A DNA stretch of 10,852 nucleotides from Deltaproteobacteria bacterium. GTDB taxonomy: Bacteria; Desulfobacterota; Binatia; Binatales; Binataceae. Shown here one piece after another: positions 1 through 6,546 of this stretch; the first letter of the stretch is position 1; every line of letters starts with the position of its first letter. The notes under the pieces were generated by a model. It saw nothing but the letters and a program-made list of their open reading frames with translations. It was not told the origin of the DNA and did no database searches. The DNA lies in the NCBI GenBank assembly GCA_021799555.1, contig JAJZAG010000105.1, forward strand, positions 1 to 10,852, given 5' to 3'. Made by a program: the position numbers and the translations under genes.

Positions 1-683
1 ATCTCGCGAAGTTTCGGCCAGTATTCCTTGACTGGCGGGACTGCGGCGCCCGACGATCCCATCATCGGCTCGGCAATAAATCCTGCAATCGAATCGGCAC
101 CATATTCGAGAATCGTCTTTTCGAGCACGCTCGCGCAGTCGAGGTCGCATCCCGGATAGCGCTTGCCCCAAGGGCATCGATAACAATACGAGGGCGGGAT
201 CTTCGGCCAATCGATCAGGACGTGTTCGTAATCGGCGCGCCGTCCGCTACCGCCCGCCGAGAGCGCGCCAAGCGTGTTGCCGTGATAGGAGAACTGGCGT
301 CCGATGATCTTTCGTTTCGACGGCTTGCCGCGCACCTTGTTCAACAGGATCGCGAACTTGAGCGCTGCCTCGACCGCCTCAGAACCGCCGCTGGTAAAGA
401 AAAAGCGGTCGATTCCCGGCGGCGTCCATTGCGCAAGCCGCGCGACCAGCGCTTCGCGCTCCGGCGAAGTCCAAACCGGTACGATATAATCGAGTTTGGC
501 GATCGTACGTCGCGCGATCTCGGCGATCTCCTGGCGCCCTTGCCCGATATTGACCACCACAGCGCCGGCGCCTCCGTCCAGGATCTTGCGCCCATCGGCA
601 GTGAACAGCCAAGGTCCCTCGGCGCGCTCGATCGCAATCGGCTCATGCGGTCCGCGAATGAACATCGCTTGTTGATGCGGCAT
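1..683 (-). CDS. Class III PLP-dependent aminotransferase, partial (C-terminus beyond left edge)
   Basis: Fold-type I, class III (omega/ornithine-type) aminotransferase that would move an amino group from a donor to a keto acid or aldehyde in the cytoplasm. The 227 residues visible from ATG 683 include the PLP phosphate-binding loop TSGGSEAVEAALK (about residues 97-109), FSYHGNT (131-137, the FHGRT-like motif) and AEPMMGSSG (about 204-212). The Schiff-base lysine and C-terminal domain lie outside the window. An unusual stretch, YCYRCPWGKRYPGCDLDC (about 166-183), has four cysteines. The start is uncertain. ATG 683 has no Shine-Dalgarno sequence. An in-frame TTG at 710 sits about 10 bases after GGGGGTGA (728-721). 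The frame stays open to ATG 806, but that extension does not look like family sequence. The exact substrate (BioA-like, beta-alanine/pyruvate or other) cannot be assigned from this part. The family call is firm. Confidence 0.9.
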   Translation of the reverse strand, partial: MPHQQAMFIRGPHEPIAIERAEGPWLFTADGRKILDGGAGAVVVNIGQGRQEIAEIARRTIAKLDYIVPVWTSPEREALVARLAQWTPPGIDRFFFTSGGSEAVEAALKFAILLNKVRGKPSKRKIIGRQFSYHGNTLGALSAGGSGRRADYEHVLIDWPKIPPSYCYRCPWGKRYPGCDLDCASVLEKTILEYGADSIAGFIAEPMMGSSGAAVPPVKEYWPKLRE

Positions 684-814
684 GCGGCAATAATAAGCGC
701 CCGCGTTCAACTTGACAAACTCACCCCCGCAACCATACGACCTCCGATTCGTTGGCGCCGCCGTAATGCGAATCACCTCCGAAATCTGATATTCCTTGCC
801 AAGCATATTTATCG

Positions 815-926
815 GTGCGTACCGCGGCGGGAGGCAGGCAAGTTAAGCAATCGGACCGTGAACTTGTGAGCGCGATTGCACGCGGTGACGCCGCCGCGTT
901 GAAGGAACTCAACTGCCGCTTCGGCA
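815..926 (+). pseudogene. ECF sigma factor N-terminal fragment (decayed)
   Basis: Reading from GTG 815, the plus strand encodes about 37 residues containing SDRELVSAIARGDAAALKE followed by LNCRFGS. This closely resembles the first helix of region 2 in ECF-type sigma-70 factors, whose consensus is of the form D-x-x-L-V-x-x-I-A-x-G-D-x-x-A-L-x-E-L-Y-x-R-F/Y-G. No later sigma motifs follow: there is no rest of region 2 and no region 4. The similarity stops at about base 926, where IS110-like sequence begins. The frame runs to a stop at 1108, but the residues after the junction are out-of-frame transposase. The fragment is far too short to act as a sigma factor. The alternative is a chance resemblance in a GC-rich frame; the match is short but in register throughout. 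Confidence 0.45.
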
Positions 927-1116
927 GCATGCGGATCGCGCTCGCACCATGGTCGGGTACCGCGAGAAGCCCAAGCACGGCCGCAACGACGCCGACGCGA
1001 TCCGCCCGCCCACGATGCGCTGGGTCACGGCCCAAGAGCGTCGCTCAGCAGGATCTGCTCGAACTGCATCGGGTCGCATCCGCCGGCTGCGCCAGCGGAT
1101 CGCGCTGAGCCGCTAA
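927..1116 (+). pseudogene. IS110-family transposase remnant, multiply frameshifted
   Basis: Four successive pieces follow the order of motifs in IS110-family (IS1111-like) transposases but lie in different frames. ACGSRSHHGRV at 927-959 matches the EACGSAHHWAR region. KHGRNDADAIRPPTMRWV at 973-1026 matches K-x-x-K-N-D-x-A-D-A-E-A-I and R-P-T-M-R-F-V. KSVAQQDLLELHRV at 1034-1075 matches the QQ-x-L-x-x-L-H-R-x-R segment, and IRRLRQRIALSR at 1078-1113 matches the RQRTALIN segment. The piece ends at TAA 1114-1116. Residues expected between the motifs are missing, so small deletions accompany the frame changes. It covers only the N-terminal middle of a normally about 330-400 residue enzyme. No element ends are recognised. 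Order, spacing and content together make the family call fairly secure; it is not functional. Confidence 0.7.
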
Positions 1117-1168
1117 TCACGACCACTTCAACGTTTGCCTCAGAGCCGGGACCATACATGACAATGCA

Positions 1169-1175
1169 GAGGAAG
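1169..1175 (+). promoter_or_regulatory. Ribosome binding site for the DsbA-like gene
   Basis: GAGGAAG lies 8 bases before ATG 1184, a good Shine-Dalgarno sequence at normal spacing. It supports the upstream start over the in-frame ATGs at 1277 and 1283, which lack one at a usable distance. Confidence 0.6.
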
Positions 1176-1183
1176 AGAGAATT

Positions 1184-2233
1184 ATGTCGGCGCAGACGGA
1201 ATTGCGGTGCTTCACGCGGTACGGTTCGCGTTTCCTTGGAGGGCTGGAAGAAATTGTCGGGCGTCCGTATCATAGGATGCTTATGACGTACTTGAATTTG
1301 GCGACAGGCGCGGCGCGGCGGGTTTGGCTACTTGGGGTAATAGCCGCGGTTGGGTGCGTGTTATTGATCGCGGCGGCGCAGAGTGCGGTTGCGGCGGCGG
1401 GAGATGCGATTCCAAATAATCCCGCGCGCGATCAGGCGGTCAAGATTTATTTGCAGAAGAAGTTTCGGATTCCGTCGATCACTGAAATTCAGCTCGGACC
1501 GCTCGAGCGCACCGGAATCGACGGTCTGTATGGGCGCAGCGTCACCGTAACGAACGAGCAGGGGCAGACGGCGCGCGTCGTGATGTTCACTAACGCGGGC
1601 GAGACCAAGGCGATTATTGGGCAGTTGCTGGATCTGGAGGCGGATCCCTGGGGGCGGACCGATATGAGGATGGTGCATCTGGACGACCGCCCTACCCTCG
1701 GTCCTGCCGACGCGCCGGTCACGATTGTCGAGTTCGCCGACTTCGAGTGTCCGTTCTGCGCGCATGCGTTTGGCGAGCTCGAGACGCTCGCGAATTCGAC
1801 CTACAAGGGCAAGATCAGGGTCATCTTCAAGAATTATCCGCTCAACGTACATCCGTGGGCGCGGACGGCGGCGCTTGGTGCGGAATGCGCGCGTTTGCAG
1901 AATCCGGAAGCGTTCTGGGACTTTGCCCGCTATTACTACTCGAACCAGGGACAGATCACGCCGCAGAACGTGCAGCAGAAGATCGACGCGGAGGCGGCCA
2001 AGCTCTCACTGGACGGCACTGTCCTCAAAGCGTGCATGGCTGGAAAGCAGGCGGCGGCGCGTATCGCGCAAGATCAGGCTGACGCGAACGCGGTTAAGGT
2101 TTCATCCACGCCAACATTTTTTATCAACGGGATTTCGGTGGTGGGATTGCCCGAAGGCAAGGTTTTCAATTTTGTGATCGATTCGGAGCTGGCGAAAGCG
2201 GGCGCGCACAAGGCGTCGGCGTCGGCGAAATAG
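1184..2233 (+). CDS. DsbA-family exported thiol-disulfide oxidoreductase
   Basis: Probable periplasmic or membrane-anchored disulfide oxidoreductase of the thioredoxin_4/DsbA type. The 349-residue protein has a long N-terminal leader, then a hydrophobic segment (about residues 47-71, with arginines before it) ending in AVAAAG, which suits a signal peptide or anchor. A small mixed domain follows (about 80-150), then the thioredoxin-like domain opening with APVTIVEFADFECPFC. The active-site CPFC is residues 189-192 and the cis-proline loop is STPTFFING (308-316, Pro310). Two further cysteines, Cys235 and Cys284, could form a structural disulfide. The 46 residues before the hydrophobic core are longer than a usual n-region. 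Translation from ATG 1277 or 1283 would give a conventional signal peptide, but 1184 has the better ribosome binding site. The gene stands alone between the transposase scar and a convergent operon. Whether it oxidises, isomerises or reduces cannot be told from sequence. Confidence 0.9.
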   Translation: MSAQTELRCFTRYGSRFLGGLEEIVGRPYHRMLMTYLNLATGAARRVWLLGVIAAVGCVLLIAAAQSAVAAAGDAIPNNPARDQAVKIYLQKKFRIPSITEIQLGPLERTGIDGLYGRSVTVTNEQGQTARVVMFTNAGETKAIIGQLLDLEADPWGRTDMRMVHLDDRPTLGPADAPVTIVEFADFECPFCAHAFGELETLANSTYKGKIRVIFKNYPLNVHPWARTAALGAECARLQNPEAFWDFARYYYSNQGQITPQNVQQKIDAEAAKLSLDGTVLKACMAGKQAAARIAQDQADANAVKVSSTPTFFINGISVVGLPEGKVFNFVIDSELAKAGAHKASASAK

Positions 2234-2354
2234 CCGCACGGCTGGCCTCGCGCCGCCTCTGGTTTCAATATCGCGCCGGGAAGCGCTGAGCAAGAAAGCT
2301 CGCCGGGCCGTCATTTCAGAAATGAATTTGTCTCGAGAACCGTATCGCTGAAGG

Positions 2355-3164
2355 CTATTTCGATTGCGCGGGCGATGATGCGGGCGACGAAACATTCGAG
2401 GGGGCTGACAGCGCTCCGGGTGCCGGCGCCATCATGACCGGCATCGCACCGGCGCTTGCCGCGGCCGACGGCGATTGCGGGCCGGCCGGATGCGGACCGG
2501 CGCCAAGGGCCGCGAGCGATTCGAACACTTCGCCACGGCGGCGGGAGTATGGACGAGCAGACAGGAACGCGCGATAGCTCCGAATCGCGCCTTCCTTGTC
2601 ACCCCGCTCCGCTAAAATTCGTGCATAGGCAAGCATCGCGCTCGACTGCTCGGGACCGGGGACACCTGCGGCCTGTTGATACGCGCCCTGGGCCTTTGCG
2701 AGATCGCCCATCCGCTCGTAAACGACGCCGAGATCCATCATCGCGATACTCGAGAAAGCTGGATCATGGAAATCTGCGACGAAGGCGATTAGCGCGTCGC
2801 GCGCCTTGAGCATGTCGCCGGCGCCGAAAAAAGCTTGGGCGAGGTAGAACCGGGCGAGTTTGCCAATTCGCCGGTTTGGTTCGGCGGCGGCGAGCTTGCT
2901 GAAGGCGTCTTCGGCGGTTTGGTACTGTTTGGCGCTGAGCGCGGAGAGAGCGCTGTAGAAGGCGTCGCCGGCGGCGCGGTCGCGGGCGCGCTCGTAGGTG
3001 TAGGTGCCGAAGGCGATCCCGGCGGCGACGAGCACGACGATAGCCGAGACAATCACCTGGCGGAGGTTTCCGAGCAGGAAATCCTGCGCGCTTTCAACGA
3101 TAGTACGGAACTCATCGGGCTGCTTGAGTTCCTTGCGGCTGATTTTATAGCGCGATGGCGGCAT
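2355..3164 (-). CDS. Membrane-anchored TPR protein (YfgM/TPR_21-like)
   Basis: 269-residue protein with a short polar N-terminus, one transmembrane helix at about 36-54 (VIVSAIVVLVAAGIAFGT) and an outward-facing tetratricopeptide region from about 62 to 220. Recognisable TPR helices include AEDAFSKLAA, ARFYLAQAFFGAGDMLKARDA, DLGVVYERMGDLAKAQGAY and ARILAERGDKEGAIRSYRAFL. The C-terminus (about 222-269) is a low-complexity Ala/Pro/Ser tail. The architecture resembles YfgM-type ancillary factors that contact the Sec translocon and periplasmic chaperones; this role is inferred, not shown. ATG 3164 has only a weak upstream AAG-rich ribosome site. It is the last gene of the minus-strand run, 91 bases after the bifunctional-nuclease-domain gene, and converges on the DsbA-like gene. 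Confidence 0.8.
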   Translation of the reverse strand: MPPSRYKISRKELKQPDEFRTIVESAQDFLLGNLRQVIVSAIVVLVAAGIAFGTYTYERARDRAAGDAFYSALSALSAKQYQTAEDAFSKLAAAEPNRRIGKLARFYLAQAFFGAGDMLKARDALIAFVADFHDPAFSSIAMMDLGVVYERMGDLAKAQGAYQQAAGVPGPEQSSAMLAYARILAERGDKEGAIRSYRAFLSARPYSRRRGEVFESLAALGAGPHPAGPQSPSAAASAGAMPVMMAPAPGALSAPSNVSSPASSPAQSK

Positions 3165-3255
3165 ATGGGCGTCTTACTTGACAGGCGCCCGCCGCCTGCG
3201 GGAAACAGCAGGGAGTCGCCGGGCGCGCGGCCTAAAGCCGCGAGCTGGGAGTTTG

Positions 3256-3795
3256 CTACATCTTGTACTTGAAGTCGTCGGGCGACATCCGCTCGAGGAT
3301 TTCGGACCATTTGTCGCGCGAGACGCCGGCCAGGTTTTGATCGGCGCCGGAGGGTTCTGCGTGAGAGTCGGCTTCACGCAGCTCGCTTGAGTCCTCGAGG
3401 ACCTTTTTGGCGACGTAGATGGGCGATTTGGTACGGATGGCGACGGCGATTGCGTCGGAGGGGCGCGAGTCGATCTCAAGCGACCTGCCCTCACGGGTTT
3501 TGAGGATCAGGCGTGCGAAATAGGTGGTGTCGCGCAGCTCGGTGATCTCGGCAGCTTCGACATTGGCGCCAAATTCAGCCAGGAGGTCGCGAATCAGGTC
3601 GTGGGTCATCGGGCGCTGCGGACGAATACCTTCCTGCTCGGTGGCAATCGCATTGGCTTCGAGCGGACCGATCCAGATAGGCAGATTCATCCGATTGTCG
3701 GGATCCTTGAGAACGACGATAGGCAATTTACTGTTGGGATCGAGGGCAATTCCGCCGACGATCATCAAAATGAAATCTTCTCTATGCGCGGCCAT
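3256..3795 (-). CDS. Bifunctional nuclease domain protein (DUF151/BFN)
   Basis: 179-residue cytoplasmic protein of the DUF151 family, whose plant and bacterial members have been reported to have DNase and RNase activity. Signature blocks are PIWIGPLEANAIA (about 39-51), RPMTHDL (61-67), SLEIDSRPSDAIAVAIR (about 105-121) and PIYVAKKVL (125-133). The C-terminal tail after about 138 is variable and ends in SPDDFKYKM, as in many relatives. No UVR domain follows, unlike some longer members. The frame stays open upstream to 4116, but those residues are arginine/proline-rich and overlap the VWA gene in another frame. ATG 3795, just before the conserved domain and about 8 bases after AGAGAG, is therefore preferred. 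It lies 140 bases downstream of the VWA gene. Whether it is an active nuclease or a regulator here is unknown. Confidence 0.88.
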   Translation of the reverse strand: MAAHREDFILMIVGGIALDPNSKLPIVVLKDPDNRMNLPIWIGPLEANAIATEQEGIRPQRPMTHDLIRDLLAEFGANVEAAEITELRDTTYFARLILKTREGRSLEIDSRPSDAIAVAIRTKSPIYVAKKVLEDSSELREADSHAEPSGADQNLAGVSRDKWSEILERMSPDDFKYKM

Positions 3796-3844
3796 CAAAG
3801 GGCTCTCTGGAACGTGGAATTGAAGGCTTGCCGAGCGTCCTCGC

Positions 3845-3896
3845 ACCGCCTGCCCGCCTGCCTTGGATTTTATCTTGGCCCAAAGGCGGGCGGTGG
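3845..3896. repeat. Imperfect inverted repeat in the VWA-BFN intergenic gap
   Basis: GCCCGCC (3852-3858) pairs with GGCGGGC (3885-3891), extended inward by TTGG (3863-3866) against CCAA (3880-3883) with a bulge, and outward by CACCGCC against GGTGG. It lies between the VWA stop and the BFN start. There is no T-run after it on the minus strand, so it does not look like a rho-independent terminator. It could attenuate or stabilise the transcript. Confidence 0.45.
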
Positions 3897-3935
3897 TCAA
3901 CCAAAGGGCGGCGAGCGCGTTTTTGAGGCTCGCGA

Positions 3936-5348
3936 TCAGCGAACCACGAGGCGATCGACGACCCGGTAGAGCTGGTTGAGATTGCGGCACTCTTCGACCA
4001 TGTCGCAGTGGAGCTGGTAACGGTCCATCTCGCTGTCTCCGAAGCCCCAGGTATTGCGGCTTTCGGGGTTGAGCCAGATGACGCGTTTGGCGCGCCCGCG
4101 AATTTCGCGCAAGCACCAGTCGTGCGGCAGATTATAGTTGTTGCGCGCGTCACCGAGCACGATCACGGTGGTCCGCTTGTTAATCGCGCCGATATGGTCG
4201 GAGACGAAACTGCGGAACGCGTAGCCGAAATTCGAGTGCGCGTACACGTTAATGATATCGCCCTTGAGGGCGACATCCAAGGCGTCTTTAATATCGTTGG
4301 TACGGAACTGTTCGGTGACCTCGCCGATGTCACTGACGAAGATGAAGCTGCGCACGCGTGAGTAGAGGTCCTGGAGCGAATAGACGAACTGGAGCATGAA
4401 GCGGGAGGCATTGCGGACGGAATCGGATACGTCGCAGAGGATGACGACCTGGGGTTTTTCCTTTTTGCGCTCTTCAAAGCGGAGCTTGAAGGGAACGCCA
4501 CCGCAATCCATGTTCTTGCGCAGGGTTTTCTTGATATCGAAGCGGCCCTTTTTGGCGTGCTTGCGGCGTACCGAAATGACGTTCTTGAGCCGCATCGCGA
4601 GCTTCTGAACGGCCTCCTGCATTTTTTTCAGCTCGTCCTCGCTGAGATAGTAGAAAGACTTCTCTGCGATCTGGTTCATGCGCTGCTCTTCGCGCTGGCG
4701 AATATCGCGCTTTTCGCGCTCCATGCGGACGTAGCGGCGAATAATGTCTTCGAGGGCCTTTAAGCGGCGCTCGAGATATTCCTCCATTCGCGCCTTCATC
4801 GCCGCGCCGAGATCCATTTTTTCGAGTTGCTCGCGAAGCTCCTTGATCTCGGCTTCAATCTTGTCGAGTCCGAGTTCACGCGCGAGTGCTCGAGCGAAGT
4901 AGTTTTCTTCGATCGTGCGCTCGATACCTTTGAGGCGTGCGGCGCGCGCGGCCTCGCGCAGCTTTTTTTCCATCGCGCCGGAATTGTTCTGGAGGAGTTG
5001 CTTGGCAAGCTCGGAAAGGTTCTTGCCCTCCTTCTTGAGCATCTTCTCGATTTCGTCAAGGAATTTCTGGAACTCCTGATCGGACATCGAGAGCGCGTCC
5101 TGCACGGCCTTGCTGGCCTGCTTGATGATTTCGCCGAGGCCGGAGAAGTAGACGTCGAACAGTTCCTCGAAGACCGGCAATTCAGTCGAGCGCTTGATCA
5201 TCGTCGAGCGCAGGGCGGCGCGGAACGCGTCGCGTTCGGCAAGGCCGGTCAGCTCTGAGGCGCTGAAGGCGTCGAGCGTTTCGGCGAGCGAGACGCGCAC
5301 GCCGTTGTCGCGCAGCAGTTTGGCGAATTCGACGAGTTTTTCCTGCAT
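3936..5348 (-). CDS. CoxE-like von Willebrand factor A domain protein
   Basis: 470-residue soluble protein of the CoxE/VWA type that normally partners a MoxR AAA+ ATPase. The N-terminal half (about 1-260) is helical and highly charged. Long stretches rich in Glu/Lys/Arg (about 90-225, for example LREQLEKMDL, EEYLERRLKALEDIIRRY) are likely coiled coil. The VWA domain starts near 299 with PQVVILCDVSDSV. The MIDAS metal site D-x-S-x-S is Asp306, Ser308 and Ser310, and a later metal-site aspartate is probably Asp400 in VIVLGDARNN. The end, VIWLNPESRNTWGFGDSEM then MVEECRNLNQL, is typical of the family. ATG 5348 follows TAGGATAAG, a usable ribosome site about 11 bases upstream. It lies 125 bases after the MoxR gene on the same strand, the usual MoxR-VWA order. 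No membrane segments are seen. The client protein is not identifiable. Confidence 0.9.
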   Translation of the reverse strand: MQEKLVEFAKLLRDNGVRVSLAETLDAFSASELTGLAERDAFRAALRSTMIKRSTELPVFEELFDVYFSGLGEIIKQASKAVQDALSMSDQEFQKFLDEIEKMLKKEGKNLSELAKQLLQNNSGAMEKKLREAARAARLKGIERTIEENYFARALARELGLDKIEAEIKELREQLEKMDLGAAMKARMEEYLERRLKALEDIIRRYVRMEREKRDIRQREEQRMNQIAEKSFYYLSEDELKKMQEAVQKLAMRLKNVISVRRKHAKKGRFDIKKTLRKNMDCGGVPFKLRFEERKKEKPQVVILCDVSDSVRNASRFMLQFVYSLQDLYSRVRSFIFVSDIGEVTEQFRTNDIKDALDVALKGDIINVYAHSNFGYAFRSFVSDHIGAINKRTTVIVLGDARNNYNLPHDWCLREIRGRAKRVIWLNPESRNTWGFGDSEMDRYQLHCDMVEECRNLNQLYRVVDRLVVR

Positions 5349-5405
5349 CGGGAACTTATCCTACAAGATTCGGTTCTCCGAAAGCTCGGCGCGCACACTG
5401 AACAC

Positions 5406-5429
5406 GCGAGCGTTCGCTCGCTGAGCGAG
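5406..5429. repeat. Two overlapping, mutually exclusive palindromes between MoxR and VWA genes
   Basis: GCGAGCGTTCGCTCGC (5406-5421) is a perfect palindrome with 7-base arms and a 2-base centre. CTCGCTGAGCGAG (5417-5429) is a second, with 6-base arms around one G. They share CTCGC, so an RNA could fold only one at a time. The element lies in the 125-base gap of the putative MoxR-VWA transcript, with no T-run after it. Confidence 0.55.
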
Positions 5430-5434
5430 AGTTT

Positions 5435-5453
5435 TCGCTGCGCTCGGGATGAC
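5435..5453 (-). repeat. Dispersed intergenic repeat-like motif (GTCATCCCGAGCGCAGCGA)
   Basis: On the minus strand this reads GTCATCCCGAGCGCAGCGA. A motif of the form GTCATCCCGAGCG-A-GCGA recurs in intergenic DNA of many GC-rich soil bacteria, as I recall. Only one copy is visible in this window, so its repeat status here is inferred from that resemblance. Confidence 0.4.
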
Positions 5454-5473
5454 CGCCCGGGTACGGTTTGCGG

Positions 5474-6439
5474 TCAATTTAGTAAATCCTTGTCGCTGCT
5501 GCCTGCGGCCTCAGTGCCACGGCGGGCGCGAACGCGGCGCACGTAATCTTTGAGTTCTTCCTGCGCTTTGCGTACGTCGCCCTCATATTTGACGATGGTG
5601 TCGAGGGTTTCATTGACCAGTTCTTGATCGAGGCTTTCGACGTTAAGCAGGGTCAGCGCTTTGACCCAATCGAGCGTCTCGGAAATGCCGGGAGTTTTCT
5701 TGAGATCGAGTTTGCGTAGCGACTGGACGACGGTAACGACCTCGTCGGCGAGCTTTTTGGCCGCTTCGGGAACCTTGAGCTTGATTATTTCGAGCTCCTG
5801 CTCGCGGCTGGGGAAGTCGATATACAGATGGAGGCATCGGCGCTTGAGCGCGTCGGACATCTCGCGCGCATTGTTCGAGGTTAGAACGACGAGCGGGATG
5901 TGCTTGGCCTTGAGCGTGCCGAGCTCGGGCACCGAGATTTGAAAATCGGAAAGCAGTTCGAGCAGGAACGCCTCGAATTCGGAGTCGGATTTGTCGATCT
6001 CGTCGATTAGAAGTACGCACTGGCGGTCGGAGCTGATCGCCTTCAGCAGCGGACGCGGCAGCACGAAGCGCTCGGAGAAGAAGACTTCGTCTTCTTTGGC
6101 GATTCGATCAACCGCCTCCTTGAGGCCACGCGCGCCGGTCAGGACTTCGCTGATCTTGTCCTTCAATATCTGCGTGTAGAGAAGCTGCTTGGCGTACTCC
6201 CATTCGTAGAGCGCCTTGCCCTCATCCAATCCTTCGTAGCACTGGAGGCGGATCAACTCGTTGCCGAGCGAGGCCGCGAGCACCTTGGCAAGATCGGTCT
6301 TGCCAACGCCGGCAGGTCCCTCGACGAGGACCGGCTTGCGCAGCGAAGTCGCAAGGTACATCACGGTGGCGATGCGGCGGCTCGCGATATAATTATTTTT
6401 CGCGAAACGCTCGATGACGTCATCAATCGATGAAAACAT
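5474..6439 (-). CDS. MoxR-family AAA+ ATPase
   Basis: 321-residue AAA+ ATPase of the MoxR group, which works with a VWA partner as a chaperone-like machine for cofactor insertion or complex remodelling in the cytoplasm. Walker A is GPAGVGKT (41-48), Walker B is VLLIDEID (142-149), sensor 1 is LTSNN (186-190) and the arginine-finger region is LKRRC (198-202). The lid carries PGISETLDWVKAL (about 250-262), as in MoxR proteins paired with CoxE-type VWA partners. The C-terminus is charged and ends in SSDKDLLN. The frame is open 11 codons further upstream to ATG 6472, but ATG 6439 starts at the conserved MFSSIDDVIERF and has GGAGG just before it, so it is preferred. The VWA gene follows at 125 bases and the FAD oxidoreductase gene precedes it by 107 bases, all on the same strand. 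Confidence 0.93.
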   Translation of the reverse strand: MFSSIDDVIERFAKNNYIASRRIATVMYLATSLRKPVLVEGPAGVGKTDLAKVLAASLGNELIRLQCYEGLDEGKALYEWEYAKQLLYTQILKDKISEVLTGARGLKEAVDRIAKEDEVFFSERFVLPRPLLKAISSDRQCVLLIDEIDKSDSEFEAFLLELLSDFQISVPELGTLKAKHIPLVVLTSNNAREMSDALKRRCLHLYIDFPSREQELEIIKLKVPEAAKKLADEVVTVVQSLRKLDLKKTPGISETLDWVKALTLLNVESLDQELVNETLDTIVKYEGDVRKAQEELKDYVRRVRARRGTEAAGSSDKDLLN

Positions 6440-6443
6440 CCAT

Positions 6444-6448
6444 CCTCC
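6444..6448 (-). promoter_or_regulatory. Ribosome binding site deciding the MoxR start
   Basis: GGAGG on the minus strand lies 4 bases before ATG 6439. The spacing is slightly short but the match is strong, and the alternative ATG 6472 has none. Confidence 0.6.
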
Positions 6449-6546
6449 AAAGCAGACGCGGCAGGCGCCCACGCGTGCGCGCGCAGATAAAATTCAATAT
6501 CACGGCCCGTCCTATTGAGGAAACCCGAGTTTTAAGGCGGCGCCTT

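Noticed and set aside
684..806. In-frame extension of the aminotransferase to ATG 806, passing a perfect GGAGGTGA at 780-773 (minus strand).
   Set aside because: The extra 41 residues do not resemble the family N-terminus, ATG 806 has no ribosome site, and GGAGGTGA has no start codon at proper spacing after it (only ATT/ACG).
2311..2325. Palindrome TCATTTC-A-GAAATGA in the convergent gap after the DsbA-like and TPR genes, considered as a bidirectional terminator.
   Set aside because: A one-base centre cannot form a good hairpin, the stem is AT-rich and no T-run follows on either strand.
3796..4116. N-terminal extension of the DUF151 frame upstream to 4116.
   Set aside because: Arginine/proline-rich composition, partly antiphase overlap with the VWA gene C-terminus, and the conserved domain begins right after ATG 3795.
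4827..5258. Plus-strand open frame opposite the VWA gene.
   Set aside because: It mirrors the Glu/Lys-rich coiled-coil codons of the VWA gene, which give leucine/phenylalanine-rich antisense frames by composition.
6471..6485. 15-base perfect alternating purine-pyrimidine run (ACGCGTGCGCGCGCA), a Z-DNA-prone tract upstream of the MoxR gene.
   Set aside because: Short and expected by chance at this GC content; no sign of function.
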